Below, piece by piece: positions 54,389 through 63,008 of a stretch of DNA of 64,000 nt (position 1 is the first letter of the stretch; the number at the start of each line of letters is the position of its first letter). Below the pieces are notes generated by a model. The model worked only from the letters and a program-made list of their open reading frames with translations, ran no database searches and was not told the DNA's origin. The DNA is from Polaromonas sp. (lineage in GTDB: Bacteria; Pseudomonadota; Gammaproteobacteria; Burkholderiales; Burkholderiaceae_C). The position numbers and the translations under genes are program-made. The stretch is from the NCBI RefSeq assembly GCF_029945685.1, contig NZ_JAQSDA010000012.1, positions 62,001-126,000 of the forward strand. Direction: 5' to 3'.

Positions 54389-54426
54389 CAAGCGGGACGA
54401 ACGCTACCAGCTATCAAACCGATAGC
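54389..54426 (-). repeat. AT-core palindromic repeat
   Basis: Core GCTATCAAACCGATAGC (54410-54426) with part of the tail on its left, just beyond the patatin gene stop. Confidence 0.75.
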
Positions 54427-54445
54427 AACCACTCCCATCAAAGCT

Positions 54446-55666
54446 CTACAGCAACCCGGCCCCGGGCAGAAAAACCGGCGGTGGTTCGGGCGGCGGCGGC
54501 TCGCTCTGCGCGGGCTCGGCTTTTTCCACCGGCATGCGCAGGTCGTCGAGATAATCGCGGGCGATGTTGACGGTGCTTTTGACGCCGAGGGCGGCGAAGC
54601 GTTTGGCCAGCCACTCTTTGCCGCAGACGATGCCCAGGTCGCGCAGGGAGTGAATCAGGCTCTTGTCTGTGGATGACTTGCTGGCGGCGGTGAATTTTTC
54701 CAGCGCCTGGCCGCCGTCGATGCGGTGCATCAGCACGTCTTTGTAATGCGCGGGGTCCAGCTTGCCTTCGGCGAGCAGGCGCTTGACGAAATCGACCGCG
54801 CGCATTTCGGCAATCAGCGCGGCGTTGAAGGTGATTTCGGTCATGCGGTCCATGATCTCGCCGGGTTTGGTGGGCAGCTCGGCGCGCTGGATCGGGTTGA
54901 TTTGCACCAGCACGATGTCGCGGCTCTCGCAGCGGTAGATCAGCGGGTGAATCGCCGGGTTGCCCGAATAACCGCCGTCCCAGAAATGGTCGCCGTCAAT
55001 TTCCACCGCCTGAAACACCATGGGCAGGCAGGCCGAGGCCATCACCGCGCTGGCCGTCAGCCGCTTGCCGCAAAACACCTCGGCCTTGCCGCTGCTCACG
55101 CGCGTGGCCACCACAAACACCTGGGGGGTGTCCGGGCTGGCCGCCGCCGCCAGGCGTTCAAAGTCCACCTGCTTTTCCAGAAAGTCTTTCAGCGGGTTGA
55201 TGTCGAAGGGGTTGCGCTGGTAGGGCGAGAGGGCGTTCGACCAGTAACGTGTCATGGCATCGGTCCACAGCTTGCTGGACCAGTTGCCGCCGCCCATCAG
55301 CCCGAACAGGATGCCGAACGGCGCCTGCTGCATCTTGCTGACCGATTGCGAGAGCGAGGACGACAGCGCGCCCATGTCGACAATGCCGTTCCAGAAGCTG
55401 TCCAGCGCTTCACGCGCCGCGTCGTGCCGCGCGGCGCGGGGTTTGCCTTCAGACCGGGCAAAGCCGTGGGCCAGCGCCACCGCGTTCATGGCGCCGGCGC
55501 TGGTGCCGCTGATGCCTTCGAAGGCCATGCGCCCGTCGTCCAGCAGGGCGTCGAGCACGCCCCAGGTGAAAGCCCCGTGCGAGCCACCGCCCTGCAGCGC
55601 CAGGTTGATGCGCGGCGTGTGCGGGTCTGGCGGCGCGGCAGATTCTGGTGCGGCGGGCAGGTTCAT
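54446..55666 (-). CDS. Patatin-like phospholipase family protein
   Basis: 406 aa. The oxyanion GGGSHGAF, nucleophile GTSAGA and catalytic DGG (in FWDGGYSGNPA) form the complete Ser-Asp dyad of bacterial patatins, which hydrolyse acyl lipids. No signal peptide is evident, and the C-terminus is Pro/Glu-rich. Divergent from the metallopeptidase-like gene at 55753. Confidence 0.93.
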   Translation of the reverse strand: MNLPAAPESAAPPDPHTPRINLALQGGGSHGAFTWGVLDALLDDGRMAFEGISGTSAGAMNAVALAHGFARSEGKPRAARHDAAREALDSFWNGIVDMGALSSSLSQSVSKMQQAPFGILFGLMGGGNWSSKLWTDAMTRYWSNALSPYQRNPFDINPLKDFLEKQVDFERLAAAASPDTPQVFVVATRVSSGKAEVFCGKRLTASAVMASACLPMVFQAVEIDGDHFWDGGYSGNPAIHPLIYRCESRDIVLVQINPIQRAELPTKPGEIMDRMTEITFNAALIAEMRAVDFVKRLLAEGKLDPAHYKDVLMHRIDGGQALEKFTAASKSSTDKSLIHSLRDLGIVCGKEWLAKRFAALGVKSTVNIARDYLDDLRMPVEKAEPAQSEPPPPEPPPVFLPGAGLL

Positions 55667-55752
55667 GCGGTGAGCTTAGCAAGAAACAGGCACGAACTAA
55701 AATAGGCCCTGCCCCCGCGCTCCACCCGCCCCTTCCGCCACCACCGACTCCC

Positions 55753-56262
55753 ATGAACTACCTGACGGGTTACCCCGACACCCTGCAGAGCCAGGTGCGT
55801 GACCTGGTCGCGCAAGACCGGCTGGGCGCCATGCTGCTGAAAAAATACCGCAGCGCGCACGAGATACGCACTGACAAGGCGCTGTACGACTACGTCATCG
55901 ACATCAAGAACAGTTTTCTGCGCAATGCCGACGCTTTGAGCAAGGTGGCGTTTGACAGCAAGCTGCAGGTGATTGCCCATGCGCTGGGCACCCACACCAC
56001 GGTATCGCGTGTGCAGGGCAGCAAGCTCAAGTCCAAGCGCGAGATCCGCGTGGCCAGCCTGTTCAAGGAGGTGCCGATCGAGTTTTTGCGCATGATCACG
56101 GTGCACGAGCTGGCGCACCTGAAGGAAAAGGCGCACGACAAGGCGTTTTACCAGCTCTGCACCTACATGGAGCCGGACTACCACCAGTTCGAGCTGGACC
56201 TGCGCCTGTACCTGACCCACATGGCCGCCGGCGGGCAAGCGCCGTGGCCGGTGACTCGCTGA
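55753..56262 (+). CDS. YgjP-like metallopeptidase-domain protein
   Basis: 169 aa with VHELAHLKEKAHDKAFYQL: HELAH at 118-122 and His128 match the zinc site of the YgjP/WLM-type metallopeptidase superfamily. No signal peptide. The ATG at 55753 is chosen because the upstream frame overlaps the patatin promoter. Physiological substrate unknown. Confidence 0.85.
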   Translation: MNYLTGYPDTLQSQVRDLVAQDRLGAMLLKKYRSAHEIRTDKALYDYVIDIKNSFLRNADALSKVAFDSKLQVIAHALGTHTTVSRVQGSKLKSKREIRVASLFKEVPIEFLRMITVHELAHLKEKAHDKAFYQLCTYMEPDYHQFELDLRLYLTHMAAGGQAPWPVTR

Positions 56263-56283
56263 ACCGCTGAGCAGGCGCTGTTT

Positions 56284-56341
56284 GCTATCTATTTGAGAGC
56301 TGTCTGCGCATGCCCCATTTGGGCCGGCGCACGAAAAGGCT
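56284..56341 (+). repeat. AT-core repeat between two convergent genes
   Basis: GCTATCTATTTGAGAGC with tail TGTCTGCGCATGCCC and TTTGGGCCGGCGC, directly beyond the nagZ stop. Confidence 0.7.
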
Positions 56342-56350
56342 CAAAGAAAC

Positions 56351-57487
56351 TCAGGGAACCAGCCCCAGCGCGTGCATGTAGGCCGGGTGCAGCATCAGCG
56401 CGTCCCAGTCGATGGCAGGCGTGGTGGGCAGCAGGTCCAGACGGCGCCCTTCGCTGGCTTCCAGCGGCTCCCACTGCTGCCGGAGCTGGCCCTGGGTCAA
56501 GCCGTCGAGCAGCTCGTCCACCTCCTGGCCCTCGCCCATCGACTGGTTGCACAGCAGCACCATGTCGCAGCCGGCGTTGAGCGCGGCCATCGCCGCTTCG
56601 GTGTAGCTGACCTGCTTGCCGTCGAGCAGGCGGGCACCGGCCATGCTGAGGTCGTCGCTGAAAATGGCGCCGCCAAAACCGAGCTGGCCGCGCAGGATGT
56701 AGGTCAGCCACTTCTCGGAAAAACCGGCCGGGCGCGCATCGACCTTGGGGTAAATCACATGGGCCGGCATCACGCTGGTCAGCGTGGTGTTGAGCCACTC
56801 GTAAGGGGCCGCGTCGTCCGCCAGGATGGCTTTCAGGCTGCGCCTGTCGACCGGGATGTCGGTGTGCGAATCGGCCTTGACAAAACCATGGCCAGGAAAG
56901 TGTTTGCCGCAGTTGGCCATGCCGCTTTGCAGCAGGCCGTGCATCAGGCTTTTGGCCAGCAGCCCGACCACACGCGGGTCGCGCGCAAAGGCGCGGTCGC
57001 CGATGACGCTGCTTCGGGAAGCGCCGGGCCGCCCCAAGCTGACCACGCCCCCCCGGGGGGCAGCAGGCACTTGTGCCTGCGTGGGGGCCTCATCCGTAAA
57101 GTCCAGGTCCAGCACCGGCGTGAAGCTGAAGTCCACGCCGCAGGCGCGCAGCTCGGCGCCCAGCACGTAGCCGCAGGCCGTGGCGGCATTGGTCGCCGCC
57201 ATCGCGTCTTTCAGCCACAACTCGCCCAGCGCACGCATGGGCGGCAGGTGGGTGAAGCCGTCGGTCTTGAAGCGCTGCACGCGGCCGCCTTCGTGGTCCA
57301 CGCAGATCAGCAGGTCCTTGCGGATTTTCTTGATCTCGGCGCACAGCGCCGTGAGCTGCGCGCGGTTGTCCCAGTTGCGGGCAAACAGGATGATGCCGCC
57401 CGTCAGCGGATGTTTGAGACGGCGTTTGTCGGTTTTGCTGAGGGTCAGGCCGGCAATGTCGATGATCAGGGGGGCGTGTTGGCTCAT
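56351..57487 (-). CDS. nagZ: Beta-N-acetylhexosaminidase with an in-frame repeat insertion
   Basis: Glycoside hydrolase family 3 enzyme that removes GlcNAc from muropeptides in cell-wall recycling. 378 aa against a usual 340 or so. KHFPGHG (195-201) and SDDLSMAGA, with the nucleophile Asp, are intact. Between VLDLD and SVIGDRAF, normally close together, sit about 28 extra residues (131-158) encoded by a GC-rich dispersed repeat. ATG 57487 has a short AT-core repeat upstream. Last gene of the lepA-to-nagZ operon. Confidence 0.95.
   Translation of the reverse strand: MSQHAPLIIDIAGLTLSKTDKRRLKHPLTGGIILFARNWDNRAQLTALCAEIKKIRKDLLICVDHEGGRVQRFKTDGFTHLPPMRALGELWLKDAMAATNAATACGYVLGAELRACGVDFSFTPVLDLDFTDEAPTQAQVPAAPRGGVVSLGRPGASRSSVIGDRAFARDPRVVGLLAKSLMHGLLQSGMANCGKHFPGHGFVKADSHTDIPVDRRSLKAILADDAAPYEWLNTTLTSVMPAHVIYPKVDARPAGFSEKWLTYILRGQLGFGGAIFSDDLSMAGARLLDGKQVSYTEAAMAALNAGCDMVLLCNQSMGEGQEVDELLDGLTQGQLRQQWEPLEASEGRRLDLLPTTPAIDWDALMLHPAYMHALGLVP
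57016..57090 (-). repeat. GC-rich dispersed repeat inserted inside nagZ
   Basis: On the coding strand it begins GGCCCCCACG and includes CTGCCCCCCGGGGGGG and GGCCCGGCG, as in the intergenic copies, plus an internal GCAGGCAC/GTGCCTGC hairpin. It keeps the reading frame. Confidence 0.75.
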
Positions 57488-57501
57488 GAGGAATCTCTGA
57501 T

Positions 57502-57548
57502 TGACTATGAATTTAATAGCTGCTCGCGTACGTACAGCTTGGGCTATG
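57502..57548 (+). repeat. AT-core repeat between nagZ and acpS
   Basis: GACTATGAATTTAATAGC followed by TGCTCGCGTACG and a closing GGGCTATGAC. It overlaps the last bases of acpS. Confidence 0.65.
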
Positions 57549-57942
57549 ACGGGTTTTTCTCTACAACCACAAAACTGGCGGCGTAGTCGGTTTCGTCGGT
57601 CACGCTGACGTGGGCGGTCAGGCCGCGCGCCTCGAACCATTCCTTGAGCGCGCCGTGCAACACGATCTCGGGCTTGCCGCTGGCGGCCTTGGCGATTTCG
57701 CAGTGGCGCCAGGTCATGGGCAGACGCATGCCCATGCCGACGGCCTTGCTGAACGCTTCCTTGGCGGAAAAGCGCGTGGCCAGGTAACGCAGGCCGCGCT
57801 CGGGCCAGCGTGCGCTACGGGCTTGCCAGGTGGCGAACTCGGCGTCGCTGAGGATCTTCTGCGCAAAACGCTCGCCATGCCGCTCAAAGCTGGCGCGGAC
57901 GCGGCGCACGTCGCAGATGTCGGTGCCTATGCCGTAAATCAT
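57544..57942 (-). CDS. acpS: Holo-[acyl-carrier-protein] synthase
   Basis: 132 aa. [15 protein letters not shown] carries the metal-binding aspartate and [16 protein letters not shown] the second acidic and catalytic residues. Transfers phosphopantetheine to acyl carrier protein. ATG 57942 matches the conserved N-terminus; the frame upstream crosses the GC-rich repeat. Confidence 0.96.
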   Translation of the reverse strand: MIYGIGTDICDVRRVRASFERHGERFAQKILSDAEFATWQARSARWPERGLRYLATRFSAKEAFSKAVGMGMRLPMTWRHCEIAKAASGKPEIVLHGALKEWFEARGLTAHVSVTDETDYAASFVVVEKNPS

Positions 57943-57952
57943 CAGAATGTGG

Positions 57953-58040
57953 CCCCCACGGTCGCGCACTGCGTGTCGCTCCCTGCCCCCCGGAGGGGCC
58001 GCTGCGTCTGCGGGCCGGCGAAGCCGGACCCGCGGCCCCG
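57953..58040 (+). repeat. GC-rich dispersed repeat between acpS and pdxJ
   Basis: CCCCCACGGTCGCGCACTGC to GGACCCGCGGCCCC, on the strand opposite to the genes. Nearly identical to 41612-41698. Confidence 0.85.
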
Positions 58041-58075
58041 GCTGGCAAAGAGAGGAAGTTGCAACAACGTGCCCA

Positions 58076-58870
58076 TCAGGCGACGGGGAACGCGTTGTCA
58101 ATGCAGCGCAGGTAAGCGGCGACCGTGGCGCTGTAGCCCAGCTCCAGCGCGTCGGCAATCAGCGCGTGGCCAATCGACACCTCGAGCACGCCGGGCACCG
58201 CCTGCAGGAACCCGGTGAGGTTGTCGCGGTTCAGGTCGTGGCCGGCGTTCACTCCCAATTTGATAGCTGCCGCCGCCCGTCCCGCAAGGACAAACGGCTG
58301 CAAAGCCTTTTCTTGTTCGGGCGTGCCCCAGGCCCGCGCATAGGTCTCGGTGTACAGCTCCACCCGGTCCGCGCCGACGGCCTGGGCGGCCGCCATGGCT
58401 TCGGGTAGCGGGTCCATGAACAGGCTGACGCGCACGCCCCGGTGATGGGCTTCTTCAATCAGAGGTTTCAAACGGGCCGCATCCTGGGGAAAGCTCCAGC
58501 CGTGGTCGCTGGTGAACTGGCCTTCGCTGTCGGGCACAAAGGTGCATTGGTGCAGCGGCAGGCCGCGCGCCGACAGGTTGCGCACAAACTCCATCAGGTT
58601 CTGCAGCGGGTTGCCCTCGACATTGAACTCGCGGTCGGGCCAGTCCTTCATGAGCGCCGCCAGCTCGTAAACGTCGTCGCTGCGGATATGCCGCTCGTCG
58701 GGACGCGGATGCACGGTGATGCCCTGGGCGCCCGCCTCCAGGCACAGCTGCGCCGCCCGCAGCACGTCGGGGATGCCCAGGTGGCGGGTGTTGCGCAGCA
58801 AGGCGACCTTGTTGACGTTGACCGACAGGGCGGTGCGGTGGCGGAGAGCGGGGGCGTGTACAGGAGCCAT
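58076..58870 (-). CDS. pdxJ: Pyridoxine 5'-phosphate synthase
   Basis: 264 aa TIM barrel that forms pyridoxine 5'-phosphate. [34 protein letters not shown] and [13 protein letters not shown] are signatures. The stretch of about residues 188-205 ([18 protein letters not shown]) is encoded by an AT-core repeat and replaces or lengthens a helix before GVNAGHDLN. Confidence 0.96.
   Translation of the reverse strand: MAPVHAPALRHRTALSVNVNKVALLRNTRHLGIPDVLRAAQLCLEAGAQGITVHPRPDERHIRSDDVYELAALMKDWPDREFNVEGNPLQNLMEFVRNLSARGLPLHQCTFVPDSEGQFTSDHGWSFPQDAARLKPLIEEAHHRGVRVSLFMDPLPEAMAAAQAVGADRVELYTETYARAWGTPEQEKALQPFVLAGRAAAAIKLGVNAGHDLNRDNLTGFLQAVPGVLEVSIGHALIADALELGYSATVAAYLRCIDNAFPVA
58256..58308 (+). 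repeat. AT-core repeat inside pdxJ
   Basis: TTTGATAGCTGCCGCCGCCC then CGTCCCGCAAGGAC and ACGGCTGCAAAGCC, matching the tail of intergenic copies. Translated on the opposite strand as part of PdxJ. Confidence 0.75.
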
Positions 58871-58886
58871 GGTGGGCGTTGATCCC

Positions 58887-59636
58887 TTAGAAAGCCTGCA
58901 GATCGATCATCATCTGCCGGGTTTTGAAAACCTTCACATCGCAATGGTAGTGCAGCAGGGACCGCAGCTGGGTTTTGAGTGCCGGCAAATGGTTCACACA
59001 GGCCTGCACCGTGTCGGTAAACGGTGCATCGTCCTTGAGGGTGTCCTGCAGATCCTGCCATTGCCCGCCCAGCAGGCTGGCGCGGTCGTCGTCATGCGCC
59101 TCGCGCAGGCCGGCTTCGGCCACCAGCACATAGGGTGTCTGCGGCTCCAGGGGCGCCAGCGTGGCGGTCTGGGCGTCCAGCGCCGGCAGCAGGCCAATGC
59201 CCTGCAGCAGGCGCAACTCGAACGCGCGCAAGGCCACCTCCAGCGTGTCAATGGTCTGGCTGGCCAGCAACTGCACGGTGGCGGCATAGGCGTCGAACAG
59301 CACCGGGTGCGGGTCGTCGCGCGCCAGCAGGCGCATCAGCAGTTCGTTGAGGTAATACCCCGACAGCAGGGCGTCGCCGGTCGGCATGACATGGCCGCCC
59401 TGCCACTCGGCGCTGCGCAACATGCGGATCTCGGCGTCGCCGCCGAAAGCGACGTGCAGCGGCTGCAGCGGCAACAGAATGGGACGGAAGTTCGAGCTCG
59501 GTTTCTTCGCGCCGCGCGCCACCAGCGCAATGCGGCCGTAGCTGCGGGTGAACACTTCCAGAATCAGGCTGGACTCGCTCCAGTCGTAGCGGTGCAGGAC
59601 ATAGGCCGGCTCGTCGCTGATGCGTTTAGTAGCCAA
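58887..59636 (-). CDS. recO: DNA repair protein RecO
   Basis: 249 aa. N-terminal OB fold ([36 protein letters not shown]) and helical C-terminal domain ([19 protein letters not shown]). Works with RecR to load RecA. The start read is TTG at 59636, which gives the family N-terminus; no ATG is better placed. Downstream of era. Confidence 0.94.
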   Translation of the reverse strand: MATKRISDEPAYVLHRYDWSESSLILEVFTRSYGRIALVARGAKKPSSNFRPILLPLQPLHVAFGGDAEIRMLRSAEWQGGHVMPTGDALLSGYYLNELLMRLLARDDPHPVLFDAYAATVQLLASQTIDTLEVALRAFELRLLQGIGLLPALDAQTATLAPLEPQTPYVLVAEAGLREAHDDDRASLLGGQWQDLQDTLKDDAPFTDTVQACVNHLPALKTQLRSLLHYHCDVKVFKTRQMMIDLQAF

Positions 59637-59698
59637 GGTGAAGGTCAGACGAGGGAATGAGTGTCAACGAGAGCCACTGTCTTGGTCTCAAACCAGCA

Positions 59699-59786
59699 GG
59701 GGCCGCGGAACCGGCTTCGCCGGGCCGCAGGCGCAGCGGCCCCCTCGGGGGGCAGGGAGCTACACGCAGTGAGCGACCGTGGGGGC
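59699..59786 (-). repeat. GC-rich dispersed repeat between recO and era
   Basis: Inverse of the consensus: GGGCCGCGGAACCGG through CCCCTCGGGGGGCAGGGAG to CGACCGTGGGGG. It ends at the era stop codon. Confidence 0.85.
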
Positions 59787-59787
59787 A

Positions 59788-60864
59788 TCACTCGTAGCCA
59801 AACGTTCTGACCCTGGCTTCATCGTCCGCCCATCCCGAGCGCACCTTGACCCAGATCTCCAGGAACACCTTGCCGCCGGTCAGGGCTTCGAGTTCGTGCC
59901 GGGCTTCGGTGCCGATGCGCTTGAGCTTTTCACCCTTCTCGCCAATGATCATGCCCTTGTGGCCGTCGCGTTCGACAACAATGGTGGCGGCGATCCGGCG
60001 CAGTTCGCCCTCCTGCTCGAACTTGTCGATGATCACCGTCGAGGTGTAGGGCAGCTCGTCGCCGGTCAGGCGGAACAGCTTTTCGCGGATGATCTCGGCC
60101 GCCATGAAACGCTCGCTGCGGTCGGTCAGCTCCTCGGCACCGTACATCCAGGGCTGCGGGGGCAGGTACTTCTCGCAGATGCCGAACAGGCGCTCGACAT
60201 CCTTGGCGTTGTTGGCCGACATCGGCACGAACTCGGCAAAGTTGTGCCGCTCCTGCATTTCCTTGAGCCAGGGCGCGATGTCCGCGCGGCGGTGGATCAG
60301 GTCGAACTTGTTGGCCAGCAGGATCGCCGGCGTGTTCGCCGGCAGCAGCGACAGCACCTTGGCATCGGCCTGGTTGAACTGGCCGGCCTCGACGACGAAC
60401 ACAATCAGGTCCACGTCGTTGACGGCGCCCACCACCGTCTTGTTGAGCGAGCGGTTCAGGGCATTGCCGTGGCGGGTCTGGAAACCCGGGGTGTCGACAA
60501 ACACATACTGAGTGGCGCCCAGCGTGCGCATGCCGGTGATGCGGTGCCGCGTGGTTTGCGCCTTGCGCGAGGTGATGCTGATTTTCTGCCCCACCAGCGC
60601 GTTGAGCAAAGTCGACTTGCCCACATTGGGCTTGCCGACGATGGCGATCAGGCCGCAGCGCTGACCGTCAACCGGCGGCGCGTTGTTGGCCTGCGAGGTC
60701 ATGGCTTTGGCCAGCATGGCTTCCAGGGCGGCATCCTGCGCCGGCACGATGGCTTCTGCCGGCTCAACAGCAGGCGCAGCCCTGGCCTTGGTGGGGGCTT
60801 TGGTCGTGCCGGCAGGCGCTGCCGGGCGTGCCGGCTTGGAGGGAGTTTTTTTTGCGGGGGTCAT
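59788..60864 (-). CDS. era: GTPase Era with N-terminal extension
   Basis: Essential GTPase for 16S rRNA maturation and 30S assembly. 358 aa: the Era core starts at about residue 70 (G1 box GKPNVGKST 77-85; DTPGFQT; NKFD) and ends in the KH domain ([15 protein letters not shown]). The first 54 residues are Ala/Pro/Lys-rich and absent from ordinary Era (about 300 aa). An internal ATG at residue 55 would give the normal length, so either the extension is real or translation starts there. 44 bp after rnc. Confidence 0.95.
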   Translation of the reverse strand: MTPAKKTPSKPARPAAPAGTTKAPTKARAAPAVEPAEAIVPAQDAALEAMLAKAMTSQANNAPPVDGQRCGLIAIVGKPNVGKSTLLNALVGQKISITSRKAQTTRHRITGMRTLGATQYVFVDTPGFQTRHGNALNRSLNKTVVGAVNDVDLIVFVVEAGQFNQADAKVLSLLPANTPAILLANKFDLIHRRADIAPWLKEMQERHNFAEFVPMSANNAKDVERLFGICEKYLPPQPWMYGAEELTDRSERFMAAEIIREKLFRLTGDELPYTSTVIIDKFEQEGELRRIAATIVVERDGHKGMIIGEKGEKLKRIGTEARHELEALTGGKVFLEIWVKVRSGWADDEARVRTFGYE

Positions 60865-60908
60865 GAGGGTCGCCTGTTGGCGGCTGCGCTTGCAGCGCCG
60901 GTTTCAAG

Positions 60909-61607
60909 TCAAGGAAGCGTTTTTACGTAAGCCAGCATCGCGGCGGCAGCGGCCTGCTCGCCGGCACGCCGCGAGCCGCCAATGCCGCGTTCCGCACGGC
61001 CAAACTCGCTGATTTCACATTCCACGTCAAAGGTCTGCTTGTGGGCTGCGCCCAGCGTTCCAACCACGCGGTAGATCGGCAGGTTCATTTTGCGGCCCTG
61101 CAGCCATTCCTGCAACTCCGTCTTCGGGTCCTTGCCGATGGCCTGCATGGTCGGGTTGATTTCAACGTCCTGGAACAGCCGGCGCACCAGGCGATCGGCC
61201 TTGTCGAAACCGGCATCCAGGAACACGGCGCCAATGACCGCTTCCAGCGCATCGGCCAGAATCGATGGCCGCTTCTGCCCGCCCGACTTGGCCTCGCCCT
61301 CGCCAAGGCGTATCAACAGCGGCAGGCCCAGCTGCACCGCCAGCTTGTGCAGCGTGTCCTGCTTGACCAGGTTGGCGCGCACCCGCGACAAGTCGCCCTC
61401 GGGCAACTCGCTCAGCCGCTCGTACAGCAAACCGGCCACCGCCAGGTTGAGCACGGAGTCGCCCAGAAACTCGACGCGCTCGTTGTGGTCGGCTGAAAAG
61501 CTGCGGTGGGTCAGCGCCTGCTGCAGCAGGCGTGGATTGGAGAATTCGTGCTCCAGGCGCGTTTGCAGCGCCTGCAGGTCCGGGCTCAAGGTTGGACTGG
61601 CACGCAC
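60909..61607 (-). CDS. rnc: Ribonuclease III
   Basis: 232 aa. The catalytic signature ERVEFLGDSVLNLAVAG, DALEAVIGAVFLD, and a C-terminal dsRNA-binding domain (DPKTELQEWLQGRKMNLPIY). Processes rRNA precursors and dsRNA. GTG start directly adjoining the stop of the DUF4845 gene. Confidence 0.97.
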   Translation of the reverse strand: MRASPTLSPDLQALQTRLEHEFSNPRLLQQALTHRSFSADHNERVEFLGDSVLNLAVAGLLYERLSELPEGDLSRVRANLVKQDTLHKLAVQLGLPLLIRLGEGEAKSGGQKRPSILADALEAVIGAVFLDAGFDKADRLVRRLFQDVEINPTMQAIGKDPKTELQEWLQGRKMNLPIYRVVGTLGAAHKQTFDVECEISEFGRAERGIGGSRRAGEQAAAAAMLAYVKTLP

Positions 61608-61952
61608 TTACTTGGAGCGGCCGGTGTACTTGAGCAGCAGGTAAGCCGGCCCGCCAATGTGGATTTCCCGGTTGTAGGCAAAACTGACCGTCACCTTGTC
61701 GCCGTTTTTTCCGACCTCGAGGTCCTTGCCGCTGATCGACTTGATGTCGTCAATGGCGGCCGCCTTGTCGAAAATCGCGCGTACTTCGGGCACCGTACTG
61801 CCCTCGGCCGCCTTGCTGGCCGCCTTGGTGATGGCCTGGAATTCGACCAGGGTGGGAAACACCTGGGCTGCGATCACGCCCGCGAAAGCCAGCACGCCGC
61901 CCACGAACAGGATGCCAATGAACGAAATGCCACGTTGCCGATTTTTCATCAT
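61608..61952 (-). CDS. DUF4845 family membrane protein
   Basis: 114 aa with one N-terminal membrane helix (GISFIGILFVGGVLAFAGVIAAQVFP) and a small soluble domain (VSFAYNREIHIGGPAYLLLKY). Conserved between lepB and rnc in betaproteobacteria, of unknown function. Two ATG codons in tandem at 61952/61949. Confidence 0.92.
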   Translation of the reverse strand: MMKNRQRGISFIGILFVGGVLAFAGVIAAQVFPTLVEFQAITKAASKAAEGSTVPEVRAIFDKAAAIDDIKSISGKDLEVGKNGDKVTVSFAYNREIHIGGPAYLLLKYTGRSK

Positions 61953-62030
61953 GTGTTTCCCCAGCTGTTGTTAGTTGCGCCCCATGTCCCGCCCTGCCCC
62001 TGCGCCGTCAAGGCCGGCCCGGCTCCCGCC

Positions 62031-63008
62031 TCAGTCGACCTTGCCGATGCGTTTGAGGTTACCAAAATTCATCCAGACAAAAAAGGCCTTGCCGACAATG
62101 TTGGCCTCGGGCACAAAACCCCAGTAGCGCGAATCCAGTGAATTGTCGCGGTTGTCGCCCATCATGAAATAGTGCCCCTGCGGCACCTTGCAGACCACGC
62201 CCTCGCTACTGTAGCGGCAATTTTGACGATAGGGAAAGTCGGAAGCACCGGCAATGAAGGCTGGCCGGTCCTCGTCATTGAGCACACGGTAGGTCTTGCT
62301 GCCGGTGGTTTCCCTGAACTGCTTGGCATAACGCAGGGCGTCTTCGTCAAAGAAATCGGACAGCGCCACCTTGGGCACCGGCTGGCCGTTGATGGTGAGC
62401 TTCTTGTTCAGGTAGGCCACTTCGTCGCCAGGCACACCGACCACCCGCTTGATGTAGTCCAGACTGGGTTGGGGCGGGTAACGGAACACCATCACGTCAC
62501 CGCGCTGCGGACTGTTGTTGTCAATGATCTTGAGGTTGATGACGGGGAGCCGCACGCCGTAGTGGAATTTGTTGACCAGAATCAGGTCGCCCACCAGCAT
62601 GGTCGGAATCATGGAGCCGGATGGAATTTTGAAAGGCTCGAACAGGAAAGAACGCAGCAGGAACACGACCACAATGACCGGGAAAAGCCCGGCTGTCCAG
62701 TCCAGCCACCAGGGCTGCATGAGGACCCGGCCCCGGGCTTCCTCGATGTTGCCATCGACCTGGCTGATGCCCCTGGCGGCCAGCTCGCTGCGGCGTCGGG
62801 CCGCCTCCTGCTCGATGATTTCGGCCGCCTTGCGGCGCTGCGGCCAGAAGTAGAACTTCTCGGCCAGCCAATACAGGCCCGTGACCACGGTTGCCAGAAA
62901 CAGCAGCAGGGAGAAATTGCCTTCCACCATGCCCAGGTACCAGGCGCCGCCGTAACCGGCGAACACCATCAGCACCAGCGCGGTGAGGGTACTCATGAAG
63001 CCCATCAT
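62031..63008 (-). CDS. lepB: Signal peptidase I
   Basis: 325 aa. N-terminal helices, then the catalytic Ser132 in IPSGSMIPT and Lys187 in YIKRVVG; GHYFMMGDNRDNSLDSRYWG is box E. Removes signal peptides at the periplasmic face of the inner membrane. The start (ATGATG) overlaps the lepA stop by one base, giving translational coupling. Confidence 0.97.
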   Translation of the reverse strand: MMGFMSTLTALVLMVFAGYGGAWYLGMVEGNFSLLLFLATVVTGLYWLAEKFYFWPQRRKAAEIIEQEAARRRSELAARGISQVDGNIEEARGRVLMQPWWLDWTAGLFPVIVVVFLLRSFLFEPFKIPSGSMIPTMLVGDLILVNKFHYGVRLPVINLKIIDNNSPQRGDVMVFRYPPQPSLDYIKRVVGVPGDEVAYLNKKLTINGQPVPKVALSDFFDEDALRYAKQFRETTGSKTYRVLNDEDRPAFIAGASDFPYRQNCRYSSEGVVCKVPQGHYFMMGDNRDNSLDSRYWGFVPEANIVGKAFFVWMNFGNLKRIGKVD

